The notes: generated from the sequence alone by a model not told the origin. 64,000 nt of DNA from Prevotellaceae bacterium (GCA_019420585.1 JAHZGX010000009.1:61047-125046); one strand, 5' to 3'. Positions 1-9,013 are shown, numbered from the stretch's first letter. A program made the numbers and translations.

Positions 1-216
1 TTCGGGAGCCGAAGCGGTGTCGCCCTTCATCTCGAACTCACCATCGGCCGACAGCCGCACGGAGTCCACCACCTCGATGCCATTGCCCAGAGATATATGC
101 TCCAGATACATGACCGTGTCGGCGGCATCGGTTATGCGCCCGTTTACATGAAACTGCCCCTTGTGCTGGCAAGAGGCTGCAAGTACTGCAAGAATCAGCA
201 AATATATTTTCCTCAT
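1..216 (-). CDS. DUF4369-type lipoprotein, 5-prime part only
   Basis: This is the first 72 codons of a gene that runs off the left edge. The ATG lies at 216-214 and the frame stays open to position 1. The product starts with MRKIYLLILAVLAASC, a type II signal peptide with lipobox AASC, so it is an outer-membrane or periplasmic lipoprotein. The next residues (FHVNGRITDAADTVMYLEHI, then a stretch like VVDSVRLSADGEFEMKG) match the beta-rich DUF4369 domain that in Bacteroidales usually precedes a thioredoxin/AhpC-TSA domain. The thioredoxin part, if present, is outside the window. The lipoprotein and domain calls are seen in the sequence; a thiol-disulfide role is inferred from the family. Confidence 0.8.
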   Translation of the reverse strand, partial: MRKIYLLILAVLAASCQHKGQFHVNGRITDAADTVMYLEHISLGNGIEVVDSVRLSADGEFEMKGDTASAPE

Positions 217-330
217 AAATCTTCACCTGTCTGTTTACGGCATAAAGGTACAGGTTTTTCCCACTTTTGCGTAACGAATTGGCCAAAAGGGAGGAAAAGG
301 TCGTCTGCTTTCCACATTACTCCTTATATT

Positions 331-363
331 ATTGTGTGCAATAGAAGAAAAGATGTATCTTTG
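331..363 (+). promoter_or_regulatory. Bacteroides-type promoter of pnp
   Basis: ATTG at 331-334 and TATCTTTG at 356-363 are separated by 21 bp, close to the Bacteroidota primary sigma consensus (TTTG, 19-21 bp, TAnnTTTG). Transcription would start near 370, giving a leader of about 36 nt. This excludes the in-frame upstream ATG codons. Confidence 0.7.
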
Positions 364-405
364 CATGAATTTCATTTGACGCAAAAATATATCGAGATTA
401 ACAAG

Positions 406-2655
406 ATGAATGTAATTACTAAGACAGTCGAGCTGCCCGATGGAAGAACCATCAGCATAGAGACTGGAAGACTGGCCAAACAAGCCGATGGAGCCGTCAT
501 GCTGCGCATGAACAACACCATGCTCCTGGCCACCGTTTGCGCCGCAAAAGACGCCGTTCCCGGAACAGACTTCATGCCCTTGCAGGTGGAGTACAGAGAA
601 AAGTATTATGCAGCCGGCAGATTTCCCGGTGGCTTCACCAAGCGTGAGGGCAAGGCCAACGATGACGAGATTCTCACATGCCGTCTGGTAGACCGCGCCC
701 TGCGCCCTCTTTTCCCCAGCAACTACCATGCCGAGGTGTATGTGAACGTGATTCTCTTCTCTGCAGACGGCGTGGACATGCCCGACGCATTGGCCGGATT
801 CGCAGCATCAGCAGCACTCGCTGCCAGCGACATACCTTTTGAAGGCCCCATCTCCGAGGTCCGAGTGGCACGCATTGACGGCCAGTTCGTCATCAACCCC
901 ACGTGGCAACAACTCGAGCAGGCCGACATGGATCTGATGGTAGGAGCCACCGAAGAGAACATCATGATGGTGGAAGGCGAGATGAAAGAGGTTTCAGAGC
1001 AGGACCTGCTCGCTGCGCTCAAGGCTGCCCATGAGGCCATCAAGCCCATGTGCCGCGTGCAGAAGGAACTGTCCAAGGAACTGGGCAAGGACGTAAAGCG
1101 CGAATACTGCCACGAGGTAAACGACGAGGAACTGCGCCAGGCCGTGAAGGATGCCTGCTATCAGAAGGCATACGACGTGACCAAGCAGGCTTTGGAGAAA
1201 CATGCACGCGCCGAGGCTTTCGAAGCCATACGCGAGAACTTCAAGGAAGAATACGCTGCCGCACACGCTGACATGACTCCCGAGGAACTGGAGGAGAAGA
1301 ATGCTCTGGTGGACAGATATTACCACGATGTAGAGCGCGATGCCATGCGCCGCTGCGTGCTTGACGAAGGAATACGTCTGGATGGCCGAAAGACCACGGA
1401 AATACGCCCCATCTGGTGCGAGGTAAGCCCGCTGCCCGGTCCTCACGGAAGTGCCATTTTCACACGTGGAGAGACTCAGTCACTGGCCACCTGCACGCTG
1501 GGTACCAAGACCGATGAGAAACTGGTGGATGACGTATTGGTACGCGAATACCAGCGCTTCCTGCTGCACTACAACTTCCCTCCCTTCTCTACGGGTGAGG
1601 CAAAGGCACAGCGCGGCGTAGGCAGGCGTGAGATTGGCCACGGCCATCTGGCATGGCGCGGCTTGAAAGGCCAGATTCCCGAGGCTTACCCCTATGTGAT
1701 ACGTGTGGTAAGCGACATTTTGGAGAGCAATGGTTCTTCATCCATGGCATCCACTTGTGCCGGCTGCCTGGCCTTGATGGACGCAGGTGTGCCCATCAAG
1801 AGTCCCGTGAGCGGCATTGCCATGGGTCTTATCAAGAACCCCGGCGAGAACAAATACGCCGTGCTGAGCGACATTCTGGGTGATGAGGATCACCTTGGCG
1901 ACATGGACTTCAAGACCACGGGTACCATGAAGGGACTCACAGCCACACAGATGGATATCAAGTGCGACGGACTCTCTTACGAGATTCTGGAGAAGGCTCT
2001 CATGCAGGCCAAGGCCGGACGAGAGCACATCCTGGGCGAAATGATGAAGACCATTGACAAGCCACGCGCCGAGTTGAAGCCTCACGTGCCACGCATCGAG
2101 CAGATAATCATCCCCAAGGAGTTCATCGGTGCAGTGATTGGCCCGGGCGGAAAGATCATACAGGGCATGCAGGAAGAGACCGGTGCCACCATCACCATCG
2201 ACGAGGAAGACGGAGTAGGCAAGGTGCAGGTGAGCGGTCCTAACAAAGAGACCATCGATGCTGCCATGGCAAAGATTAAGGCCATCGTGGCCATTCCCGA
2301 GGTGGGCGAAGTGTACGAAGGTACCGTGCGCAGCATCATGCCTTACGGATGCTTTGTGGAGTTCATGCCCGGCAAGGACGGTCTCCTGCACATCAGCGAA
2401 ATCGACTGGAAGCGCCTGGAGACTGTGGAGGATGCAGGCATCAAGGAGGGTGACAAACTCAAGGTGAAACTCTTGGAAATAGACCCCAAGACCGGTAAGT
2501 TCAAACTCTCACGCCGCGTGCTCATTGAGAAGCCCGAGGGTTACGTGGAACGCGAACGTCGTCCACGTCCCGAACGAGGCGAGCGCCGTCCACGCCCAGA
2601 GCGCGGTGAACGTCGTCCACGTCCCGAGCACAATGCCGAAAACGAGGCAGAATAA
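406..2655 (+). CDS. pnp: polyribonucleotide nucleotidyltransferase (PNPase)
   Basis: The product is 749 aa. PNPase degrades RNA 3-prime to 5-prime by phosphorolysis and is a core mRNA-turnover enzyme. It starts MNVITKTVELPDGRTISIET, the usual first strand of RNase PH domain 1; GRFPGGFTKREG follows. The second RNase PH core includes FPPFSTGEAK and GSSSMASTC. A KH domain with VIGPGGK lies near residues 565-610 and an S1 domain near 632-703. The frame is open back to position 97, but the promoter at 331-363 and family alignment fix the start at 406. The C-terminus ends in three copies of a basic ERRPRPERG unit, likely extra RNA-contact or flexible tail. The gene is monocistronic with its own terminator. 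Confidence 0.97.
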   Translation: MNVITKTVELPDGRTISIETGRLAKQADGAVMLRMNNTMLLATVCAAKDAVPGTDFMPLQVEYREKYYAAGRFPGGFTKREGKANDDEILTCRLVDRALRPLFPSNYHAEVYVNVILFSADGVDMPDALAGFAASAALAASDIPFEGPISEVRVARIDGQFVINPTWQQLEQADMDLMVGATEENIMMVEGEMKEVSEQDLLAALKAAHEAIKPMCRVQKELSKELGKDVKREYCHEVNDEELRQAVKDACYQKAYDVTKQALEKHARAEAFEAIRENFKEEYAAAHADMTPEELEEKNALVDRYYHDVERDAMRRCVLDEGIRLDGRKTTEIRPIWCEVSPLPGPHGSAIFTRGETQSLATCTLGTKTDEKLVDDVLVREYQRFLLHYNFPPFSTGEAKAQRGVGRREIGHGHLAWRGLKGQIPEAYPYVIRVVSDILESNGSSSMASTCAGCLALMDAGVPIKSPVSGIAMGLIKNPGENKYAVLSDILGDEDHLGDMDFKTTGTMKGLTATQMDIKCDGLSYEILEKALMQAKAGREHILGEMMKTIDKPRAELKPHVPRIEQIIIPKEFIGAVIGPGGKIIQGMQEETGATITIDEEDGVGKVQVSGPNKETIDAAMAKIKAIVAIPEVGEVYEGTVRSIMPYGCFVEFMPGKDGLLHISEIDWKRLETVEDAGIKEGDKLKVKLLEIDPKTGKFKLSRRVLIEKPEGYVERERRPRPERGERRPRPERGERRPRPEHNAENEAE
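2554..2634 (+). repeat. 3 x 27-bp in-frame repeat in the pnp tail
   Basis: Three consecutive 27-bp units (2554-2580, 2581-2607, 2608-2634) encode ERRPRPERG, ERRPRPERG and ERRPRPEHN. They differ mainly at synonymous positions, so the peptide repeat is conserved more than the DNA. The length may vary between strains by slippage. Confidence 0.9.
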
Positions 2656-2695
2656 ACAATGACACAAACAGGGTGGGCACACCCTGCCATAACAG

Positions 2696-2738
2696 AATAA
2701 GGTGCGCGTCCAACAGGATGCACACCTTATTTGTTTTT
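2696..2738 (+). terminator. Rho-independent terminator of pnp
   Basis: AATAAGGTGCGC at 2696-2707 pairs with GCACACCTTATT at 2720-2731 (one mismatch), followed by TGTTTTT. It lies 40 bp after the pnp stop and before the convergent nitroreductase gene. Confidence 0.85.
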
Positions 2739-2770
2739 GCTCCCCCAAAAAGCAAAAGGAAGAAAACGGC

Positions 2771-3619
2771 TCAGCGTTCCGTATAGCGAGAGTAAAGGAA
2801 GCGGGGAATGCCAATGGCCATGAAAGCCCGGGGAACATGTCCCTCCGGCAAGTCCAGCAGGCGTGAGACCTTCTTCCTCGACATGAAACGCAGAGCTGTC
2901 TGCACCAGTCCTAAGTAAACCTGACTCACCCCATGCGCCTCCGCCATGAGCGAAGCATTCTGATAAGCCAAGTTGCAGTCCTGCCATGCAAAATCGTAAC
3001 CTGCAGGCGCACTAAACACCAGCACGCAGGAAGCATTGCAGCAGCAAGGCAACTCGCCCCCCTCCCAACGCTTGCGGAAACGTTCCAGTTCAGGTGCTTC
3101 GCCATAGAGGTCGGGCAGGAGCACCTTCGTAAGAGGCTGCACAGGACGTGCCATCAGTATTTTAGCCAAACGCAGGAAAAAGCGCATCACCACGTTCTCC
3201 AGTTCATGCAGGCTCTCACCCTCCAACACCGTCACTTTCACCCGCCGGGTATTCTCGGCCGTAGGTGCATAGCGGGCTGCCTCAAGCAGGTTGTCCAAGA
3301 TTTCCTGCGGTACGGGGCAGTCGGTGATGGTACGGTTGGAACGTCTTGCCCTGAGTAGTTCCATCAAACTCTCCGGGCTGGGCATTAACTTGCGCCTCAC
3401 TATATGAATCCGCTCAGGAGGGAACAGAGAATGCTGCAGCGCGTCCGTCTCGCAAACGTCCACGCAATGCCCGCATCCGATGCACTGCTCGGCATGCCTC
3501 ATCTGCGGCATGCGCTCCTCAGTCCACTCTAGCACCGATGCCGGACAAACCTGCACGCAACGGCTACAATGTCGGCACAGAGACGCGTTCACACCTATCT
3601 TTATGGTCTTGTCTGTCAT
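2771..3619 (-). CDS. ferredoxin-nitroreductase fusion protein
   Basis: The product is 282 aa. Residues 1-60 form a two-cluster ferredoxin domain: C15xxC18xxC21xxxC25P and C46xxC49xxC52xxxC56, each binding a [4Fe-4S] cluster. The rest is an FMN-dependent nitroreductase fold beginning LMELLRARRSNRTITDCPVP, with AARYAPTAENTRRV as the flavin loop. Such proteins reduce nitro compounds or quinone-like substrates with electrons from the built-in ferredoxin; the physiological substrate is unknown. The frame opens at 3670, but that start overlaps the upstream CPBP gene, and MTDKTIKIGV at 3619 gives the usual domain start. It is probably co-transcribed with the CPBP protease 28 bp upstream. Confidence 0.88.
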   Translation of the reverse strand: MTDKTIKIGVNASLCRHCSRCVQVCPASVLEWTEERMPQMRHAEQCIGCGHCVDVCETDALQHSLFPPERIHIVRRKLMPSPESLMELLRARRSNRTITDCPVPQEILDNLLEAARYAPTAENTRRVKVTVLEGESLHELENVVMRFFLRLAKILMARPVQPLTKVLLPDLYGEAPELERFRKRWEGGELPCCCNASCVLVFSAPAGYDFAWQDCNLAYQNASLMAEAHGVSQVYLGLVQTALRFMSRKKVSRLLDLPEGHVPRAFMAIGIPRFLYSRYTER

Positions 3620-3647
3620 AATGTATACATAAGAGAAGAAAGTCCGG

Positions 3648-4523
3648 TCAGATGCAGCCAGAGGCTTCATTAGGATTTGCTGATATTCCCGCCTTAGGAT
3701 AATTCCTTATGAAATCCGTGACGAACCACGCACAGAGCACCAGCGCAAATGCTATCACCGGCAGTGCCACCGTTGAGCCACCCAGCCAGTTGGTCAATGT
3801 GAAGTCCTGTGCAGAGTCGCCCAGCACGTGGTACTGAGCCACACAGAACAGGTTATTGGCCATGTGCAGCAATGAAGTGAGCACAATGTTATTCATCTTC
3901 CAGTAAACAATGCCCAGCAGCACACCTATGCCGCATGCTGCCGGCACCTGGGCGGGATTAAAGTGGATAAGGCCAAAGAGAAGTGCCGATATGAGGATGG
4001 CTCTACGGGGCAATACCCCACGCCGAAGCATGCCACCCAACAATGCTTCACGGAAGACGGCCTCCTCCACCACGGGACCCACTATGCCCACGGCAAATAT
4101 GCCTGTCATGCTGCCCATCATGCCCGCAATGGCACCCTTATCCCAGTTCTCCAAATCTACTTGTTCAGAGAGCAGGTTGAGAGCCAACACACCCGCTGCA
4201 CAGCCCAGGACTGCCGTGAGAACCTTGTCCCAGTGCACGTCACGCACATCAAAGGTCCGGGGAAGGCGCAGCATGTGCATAGGCTTGGCCAGCAGAATCA
4301 CCGTGACCAAGCCCGACAGTATGACGGTCAGCGTAATGATGCCATGCGCATTGCCAGACACGGCAGCAGTAAAGGTATCTATAGAGAAGAGACTGCCGTC
4401 CGCACGGACAAGGCTCTTCAGAAGTTCGTAAAACCCCACCGCCAGTTGCACCAGCAGCACCATGCCCATCTGCACAAGCACAAACAGCAACACTGTCATC
4501 AGTGGTTTAGCATACTTGTTCAT
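3648..4523 (-). CDS. CPBP family intramembrane metalloprotease
   Basis: The product is a 291-aa polytopic inner-membrane protein. It has several hydrophobic segments and the CPBP (CAAX protease/bacteriocin-processing, Abi) motifs: EEAVFRE with the glutamate pair and arginine, FGLIHFNPAQ with the first metal-ligand histidine, and HMANN with the second. Family members cleave within or near membranes; substrates in Bacteroidota are mostly unknown. It is first in a two-gene unit with the ferredoxin-nitroreductase. A TATCTTTA box on the minus strand at 4557-4550 could be its -7 element, but no good -33 is visible. Confidence 0.85.
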   Translation of the reverse strand: MNKYAKPLMTVLLFVLVQMGMVLLVQLAVGFYELLKSLVRADGSLFSIDTFTAAVSGNAHGIITLTVILSGLVTVILLAKPMHMLRLPRTFDVRDVHWDKVLTAVLGCAAGVLALNLLSEQVDLENWDKGAIAGMMGSMTGIFAVGIVGPVVEEAVFREALLGGMLRRGVLPRRAILISALLFGLIHFNPAQVPAACGIGVLLGIVYWKMNNIVLTSLLHMANNLFCVAQYHVLGDSAQDFTLTNWLGGSTVALPVIAFALVLCAWFVTDFIRNYPKAGISANPNEASGCI

Positions 4524-4797
4524 TTCTTATTCTTTTGATGTTATGCGAATAAAGATACGTCTTTTTACCCATTGGCAGTCTCTTCCACCCCATAATTTTC
4601 AGATTTTCGGCTGGCTTTCAATCATCAGGCAAAGTCAAAGGTCTATTGAATGAAGAATGTGAGAAGGCACAAGGACTGCGATATGCAAGAAGAATCATCC
4701 GACAGAGAAAACAGCGAAAGAACCATAAAAGGAATGACGGGAACATGAAGACCGATGGTGAAGATAGCCTCCACCCCCGTCCTTCACAAAGACAGAA
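4524..4797. other. intergenic gap without a recognisable gene
   Basis: This is the AT-richer stretch between the CPBP gene start and the ispG terminator. Short open frames on both strands (for example 4646-4840 on plus) have no recognisable protein features, and the plus one runs into the ispG terminator. Apart from the possible -7 box near 4550-4557, no structure was found. Confidence 0.5.
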
Positions 4798-4800
4798 ACG

Positions 4801-4824
4801 AAAAAGCCCGAGGTTCCCCGGACT
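4801..4824 (-). terminator. terminator of the rpoN-PAP2-purE-ispG operon
   Basis: On the minus strand AGTCCGGGG (4824-4816) pairs with CCTCGGGCT (4813-4805), allowing two G-U pairs, and is followed by TTTTTCGTTT. It lies 36 bp after the ispG stop. Confidence 0.75.
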
Positions 4825-4859
4825 TCCATTCCGTTTATAATGTCTGCCCAATGAGATTG

Positions 4860-6302
4860 TCAGGATTCCCCATCTTCCCTTATCAACTGGAGCAGGTGTT
4901 CCACAGCCTCTTCCTCAGGGATATTCTTTTCCACACACACCTTGCCCCGGTAAAGAGACACCTTGTGCCGCGCCGCACCCACATAGCCATAGTCGGCATC
5001 GGCCATCTCGCCAGGACCATTCACTATGCACCCCATGATGGCTATCTTGAGTGTGTTAAACCTCGGTGCAGACTCAGCGGCCTGATGCACGGCAGCCTTG
5101 ATGCGGGCAATGGTTCCCTGCAGGTCATAGAGCGTCCGGCCGCATCCGGGACATGAAATGAACTCCGTGTGAGTAAAGCGCACCCGCGCGGCCTGCAGGA
5201 TGCTGTCAGCCAAACGGGACTGCTCCACACCCTTGTTGGTCACCACCAGTCCAGTGGCACGACCATCAATCAGCGGTGCGCCAGCGGCCATGGCTGCTTT
5301 CAGCATCAAGTCCTCGGCATCATCCTCGTCCAGACAGAGCCTCATCACCCCATCCTCTATGGGAGAAGTACGGCGCAGTCGGGCACATTCGTCAATGAAA
5401 CTAACCAGTTTGCGCGCCACAGGAATCTCACATTCCGGCTCCTCGGAAAGCGACACACGTATGGTGTCGCCCAGCCCCTCGGTCAGCAGCGCACCGATGC
5501 CCACGGCACTGCGCACACGCCCGTCCTCGCCTTCGCCAGCCTCGGTAACACCCAAATGCAGAGGGAAGTGCATGTCCTCGCTGTCCATGGCCTGCACCAG
5601 AAGGCGCACCGAACGCACCATGACCACGGTGTTGCTGGCCTTAATGCTCAGTACCACATCCTGGAAATCTGCCTTGCGGCACACGCGCAGAAATTCCATG
5701 CAGGACTCCACGATGCCCTCTGGCGTGTCGCCATAGCGTGACATAATGCGGTCAGAGAGTGACCCATGATTCACACCAATACGCACGGCAGTATGGTGAG
5801 CACGGCAGGTGGCCAAGAAAGGCAGCAAGCGTTCCTCTATCTTACGCACTTCGGCAGCATACTCATCGTCCGTATAAACCAGTTTCTTGAACGTACGGGC
5901 CGGATCCACATAGTTTCCGGGATTGATGCGTACCTTCTCACAACAGGTTGCCGCCACATCGGCCACGGCAGGATTGAAGTGCACGTCTGCCACAAGAGGG
6001 GTCATGATGCCCTCCGCTTTCAGCCTCGCAGATATACGGCTCATGTTCTCTGCTTCGCGTGTACCCTGCGTGGTGAGTCGCACTAGTTCGCCTCCGGCCT
6101 CAATGATACGCTTGGCCTGTGCCACACAAGCCTCTGTGTCATTGGTGTCCGTAGTGGTCATCGACTGCACCCTGATGGGATTGTCACCCCCGATGGCCGT
6201 CTGCCCCACCCGAGCCACCGTGCTGCGCCGTCGGGCGTAAGGAAGTTCCGGTTGCAGGATGACCTGGGAAGTATGGTTGATGTCTGTCATGGCTGGTCTC
6301 AT
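4860..6302 (-). CDS. ispG: 4-hydroxy-3-methylbut-2-enyl diphosphate synthase (flavodoxin)
   Basis: The product is 480 aa. IspG converts MEcPP to HMBPP in the methylerythritol phosphate isoprenoid pathway, using a [4Fe-4S] cluster. The TIM barrel spans roughly residues 25-300 (VQSMTTTDTND, DVHFNP, GVNHGSLSDR). The cluster domain starts near 380, with cysteines C384, C387 and C424 and the catalytic-loop motif NGPGE. Most Bacteroidota carry a large A* insert between the two domains (about 600 aa or more in total). Here only about 65 residues separate them (near 300-365), so the protein is intermediate between the short enterobacterial form and the long form. An alternative start is M5 (6290). 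The start is 9 bp after the purE stop, in an operon. Confidence 0.95.
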   Translation of the reverse strand: MRPAMTDINHTSQVILQPELPYARRRSTVARVGQTAIGGDNPIRVQSMTTTDTNDTEACVAQAKRIIEAGGELVRLTTQGTREAENMSRISARLKAEGIMTPLVADVHFNPAVADVAATCCEKVRINPGNYVDPARTFKKLVYTDDEYAAEVRKIEERLLPFLATCRAHHTAVRIGVNHGSLSDRIMSRYGDTPEGIVESCMEFLRVCRKADFQDVVLSIKASNTVVMVRSVRLLVQAMDSEDMHFPLHLGVTEAGEGEDGRVRSAVGIGALLTEGLGDTIRVSLSEEPECEIPVARKLVSFIDECARLRRTSPIEDGVMRLCLDEDDAEDLMLKAAMAAGAPLIDGRATGLVVTNKGVEQSRLADSILQAARVRFTHTEFISCPGCGRTLYDLQGTIARIKAAVHQAAESAPRFNTLKIAIMGCIVNGPGEMADADYGYVGAARHKVSLYRGKVCVEKNIPEEEAVEHLLQLIREDGES

Positions 6303-6311
6303 TCTGTTGCC

Positions 6312-6818
6312 TCAGTTGCACTTATATTCGTACTTCACCTCTGCCAGGTCTCGGTTGGCCTTCTCTATCTTTGCCCCCAATCCCTGCTTGTAGGCACGCA
6401 GGCGGTCGGCAATGGCAGCATCAGTCAAGGCCAGCATCTCCATAGCCAGGATGGCGGCATTGAGTGACGCATTGACTCCCACCGTGGCCACAGGTATGCC
6501 GGGAGGCATCTGTATGATGGACAGCATGGCATCCAATCCATCAAGCATGCCCTTGACAGGCACGCCAATGACCGGTATCGTGGTGCTGGCAGCAATGACT
6601 CCGGGCAGGGCAGCCGCCATGCCGGCAGCAGCGATAATCACCTTGATGCCTCGTCCTTCTGCCGAAAGAGCAAACTGTTCCACAGCATCCGGGGTACGGT
6701 GAGCCGACAAGGCATTCACCTCAAAGGGTATCTGCTGTTCGTTGAAGAAGGCAAGAGCCTTCTCCATGACGGGCAGATCACTCGTGCTGCCCATGATGAC
6801 ACTTACAATAGGTTTCAT
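6312..6818 (-). CDS. purE: N5-carboxyaminoimidazole ribonucleotide mutase
   Basis: The product is 168 aa, normal length for class I PurE. The enzyme moves the carboxylate of N5-CAIR to C4 to give CAIR in purine synthesis. GSTSD at residues 10-14 binds the phosphate, SAHRTP with H40 is the active-site loop, and AGMAAALPGVIA is the family glycine-rich loop. No purK is next to it. It lies third in the rpoN operon, 43 bp after the PAP2 gene and 9 bp before ispG. Confidence 0.96.
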   Translation of the reverse strand: MKPIVSVIMGSTSDLPVMEKALAFFNEQQIPFEVNALSAHRTPDAVEQFALSAEGRGIKVIIAAAGMAAALPGVIAASTTIPVIGVPVKGMLDGLDAMLSIIQMPPGIPVATVGVNASLNAAILAMEMLALTDAAIADRLRAYKQGLGAKIEKANRDLAEVKYEYKCN

Positions 6819-6861
6819 TTATCTGGTTGTATTAAAAGTTTCTCTTTGCCTGCACGCACGC

Positions 6862-7473
6862 TCATATCATGCACACCCCCGAATATCCCCACAGCACCCC
6901 CAGCAATGCGCCGGCCAGCACTTGCCCCAGCGTATGCTGGCGCAGTACTGTGCGGCTGGTCATCACCAGCCCACACAGCAGTATGGCACCGCACAGCCAC
7001 CACACGGGATTGAAGCCGAAGAGTTGGGCGTAGGCTATCAACGCGCCCGTGACACCGCCTGCACCCGCCGAGTGCATGCTCACCTTCCACCTGAGATTGA
7101 CCAGCAGGCAGGAGCATTGAATCATGAGGCTCACGGCCAGGATAGCCAGCATGAAGCGCGGGAGATGTATGCTGCGCATGATAAACATGCAGCACAGATA
7201 GGAGCACAAATGTATGGCATAGGGCACCATACGCTTCTTGCGGTGGCGCAGTTCATGGGTATTCCACCCCCTAAGATGGCGGTAGGCATGTGTCCCCACC
7301 GCGGGAAGAAGCACAGTGAAGAGGTACACCATGGCCAGCACCCAAAACTTGAACACCCATGGAAAGATGCTCATATAGGTGAAGGTGAACAAGATAAAAA
7401 AACCCACCAGCGGATAGTATGTGGGACGGAAAAGCGTTGAGAGCACCCGGGCTATGACTATTATGGTCTTCAT
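6862..7473 (-). CDS. PAP2 superfamily membrane protein
   Basis: The product is 203 aa with about five or six hydrophobic segments. The phosphatase motifs are partly visible: HSAGAGGVTG resembles motif C2 (SxHxAG) and SRTVLRQHTLGQVLAG resembles C3 (SRxxxxxHxxxxxxxG). The usual aspartate after the C3 histidine is replaced (HTLGQ), and C1 is poor (a KKRMVPY stretch instead of KxxxxxxRP). It may therefore be an altered or inactive lipid phosphatase. The family normally acts on undecaprenyl diphosphate or phosphatidic/phosphatidylglycerol phosphates at the membrane. The ATG overlaps the rpoN stop by 4 bp, implying translational coupling. Confidence 0.8.
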   Translation of the reverse strand: MKTIIVIARVLSTLFRPTYYPLVGFFILFTFTYMSIFPWVFKFWVLAMVYLFTVLLPAVGTHAYRHLRGWNTHELRHRKKRMVPYAIHLCSYLCCMFIMRSIHLPRFMLAILAVSLMIQCSCLLVNLRWKVSMHSAGAGGVTGALIAYAQLFGFNPVWWLCGAILLCGLVMTSRTVLRQHTLGQVLAGALLGVLWGYSGVCMI

Positions 7474-8954
7474 CTTCTCATTCGTGCAGATGGAATATTC
7501 AACAGCCCGCGGTACTTGGCCACTGTGCGGCGTGCCACAGGACAGCCCTTCTGCTGCATCAGGACAGCCAGTCGGTCATCGCTCAGCGGGTTGGCCTTGT
7601 CCTCCGAATCCACCAACTCACGCAGCAAAGCCATGGCCGCACGCTGGGTCATCTCGCCGTCATCAGCCGTACGCACGGCACGGTGCAGGAAGAACCACTT
7701 AAGGGGATATATACCGAAACTGGTCTGCACGTACTTGCTATTGCTCACACGGCTGACGGTACTAATGTCATAGTCTGTGCGTGCGGCAATGTCTTCAAGC
7801 ACCATGGGGCGCAGCAGACTCTCATCACCCTCCAGGAAGAAGGGGCGTTGCCAGTCGATGATGGCACGCATGGTGCGCATCATGGTCTCCCTGCGCTGCA
7901 CCAGAGCCTGTATGAACATCTGTCCCCGCTCCACATAGCGGCGTGTGAAGCGCATGTCTTCCATCTCGGCGCGGGTCAGCGGGCGGTTGCCCCGGTTCTC
8001 GTAAGCCGACAATTTGGCCGTGGCATCATCGCTAATGACCAGTGAAGGCATGTCACCCTCATTAAGCGTCATGATGATGTTGCCATCGGTGTCCGTCTCC
8101 ACGATAAAGTCAGGGGTTACATGTATCCCGGCCGAACCGTCTTGTTCTCCCAGTGAGAATCCTGGATGGGGGTTGAGGCGCAGTATCTCACGCTTGACAC
8201 CCTCGGTGGTACGTCCGTCAAGATGCAGACGCTGGCTTATCTTGTCCCACCGCTTGTGCATGAAATCATCAAAGCAGGAACGAAGCACCTCGGCGGCCTC
8301 CTTTCGGTAACGTGCATGGGGAAGGCGAGCCATCTGCAAGAGCAGGCTTTCCTGCAGGGAGCGTGCGCCGATGCCTGGAGGGTCAAATTGCCACAGGATG
8401 TGGAGCATCTGCTCCATCTCACGGCTGTCTGTGGTGATGCTCTGATATATCTCCGCCTCGTCAGCCAACTGGTCAAGGGATTTCTCCAGCATGCCATCCT
8501 CACCGAGCGAGCCTATCAGATACTCCATCACCTGCTGCTGATGGGGAGTGAGGTCGTATTCGTGAATCTGGCCCTTCAGATGATCATAGAAAGAGAGCGT
8601 AGAGTGATAGTCCCTGTTCTCGGGTTTGTCCTGCCCCTGAAAATTGCCAAACAGATGGTCAGGCACATCGTCCTCCGAGCCATAGTCGCCCACGCGCTCA
8701 TCTGTGCCACCCTCGGAGCCGGCAGCCATGTCGGTGCTTTCATCGGCAGCACCGTTTCCGGTGGCCTCCCCGGCACAACTGTCTCCAGCCTTCTCCAGCC
8801 AGGGATTCTCCATGCACTCGTTGTCCACCCTCTGCCGAAGCGCATCCACGGGCATCTCGGTAAGCCTGGCCAGAAGCACCTGCTGGGGGGCCAGTGTCTG
8901 CACCTGCACCTGCTGCTGGCTTTGCTGCTGGTTTAAGACATTCTTCTGCTCCAT
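7470..8954 (-). CDS. rpoN: RNA polymerase sigma-54 factor
   Basis: The product is 494 aa. Region I is glutamine- and leucine-rich (QQQSQQQVQVQTLAPQQVLL) and contacts enhancer-binding activators. An acidic spacer follows near 55-100, then the core-binding domain, the HTH and the RpoN box ARRTVAKYRGLLNIP near the C-terminus, which reads the -24 element. It is the first gene of rpoN-PAP2-purE-ispG. Sigma-54 needs an AAA+ activator; none is encoded in this window. Confidence 0.96.
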   Translation of the reverse strand: MEQKNVLNQQQSQQQVQVQTLAPQQVLLARLTEMPVDALRQRVDNECMENPWLEKAGDSCAGEATGNGAADESTDMAAGSEGGTDERVGDYGSEDDVPDHLFGNFQGQDKPENRDYHSTLSFYDHLKGQIHEYDLTPHQQQVMEYLIGSLGEDGMLEKSLDQLADEAEIYQSITTDSREMEQMLHILWQFDPPGIGARSLQESLLLQMARLPHARYRKEAAEVLRSCFDDFMHKRWDKISQRLHLDGRTTEGVKREILRLNPHPGFSLGEQDGSAGIHVTPDFIVETDTDGNIIMTLNEGDMPSLVISDDATAKLSAYENRGNRPLTRAEMEDMRFTRRYVERGQMFIQALVQRRETMMRTMRAIIDWQRPFFLEGDESLLRPMVLEDIAARTDYDISTVSRVSNSKYVQTSFGIYPLKWFFLHRAVRTADDGEMTQRAAMALLRELVDSEDKANPLSDDRLAVLMQQKGCPVARRTVAKYRGLLNIPSARMRR

Positions 8955-8964
8955 AATACGGGTG

Positions 8965-8972
8965 CAAAGTTA
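8965..8972 (-). promoter_or_regulatory. -7 box of the rpoN operon
   Basis: TAACTTTG on the minus strand, 11 bp before the rpoN ATG, is a perfect match to TAnnTTTG. No clear TTTG lies 19-21 bp upstream, so the -33 element is weak. The leader would be very short. Confidence 0.55.
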
Positions 8973-9013
8973 CGATATAAAAGTGGAACGCGCCCGCGCG
9001 CCCGCACTGAAAA

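Noticed and set aside
97..405. N-terminal extension of pnp from position 97
   Set aside because: It overlaps the divergent lipoprotein gene and its own promoter; PNPase family proteins start at the M encoded at 406.
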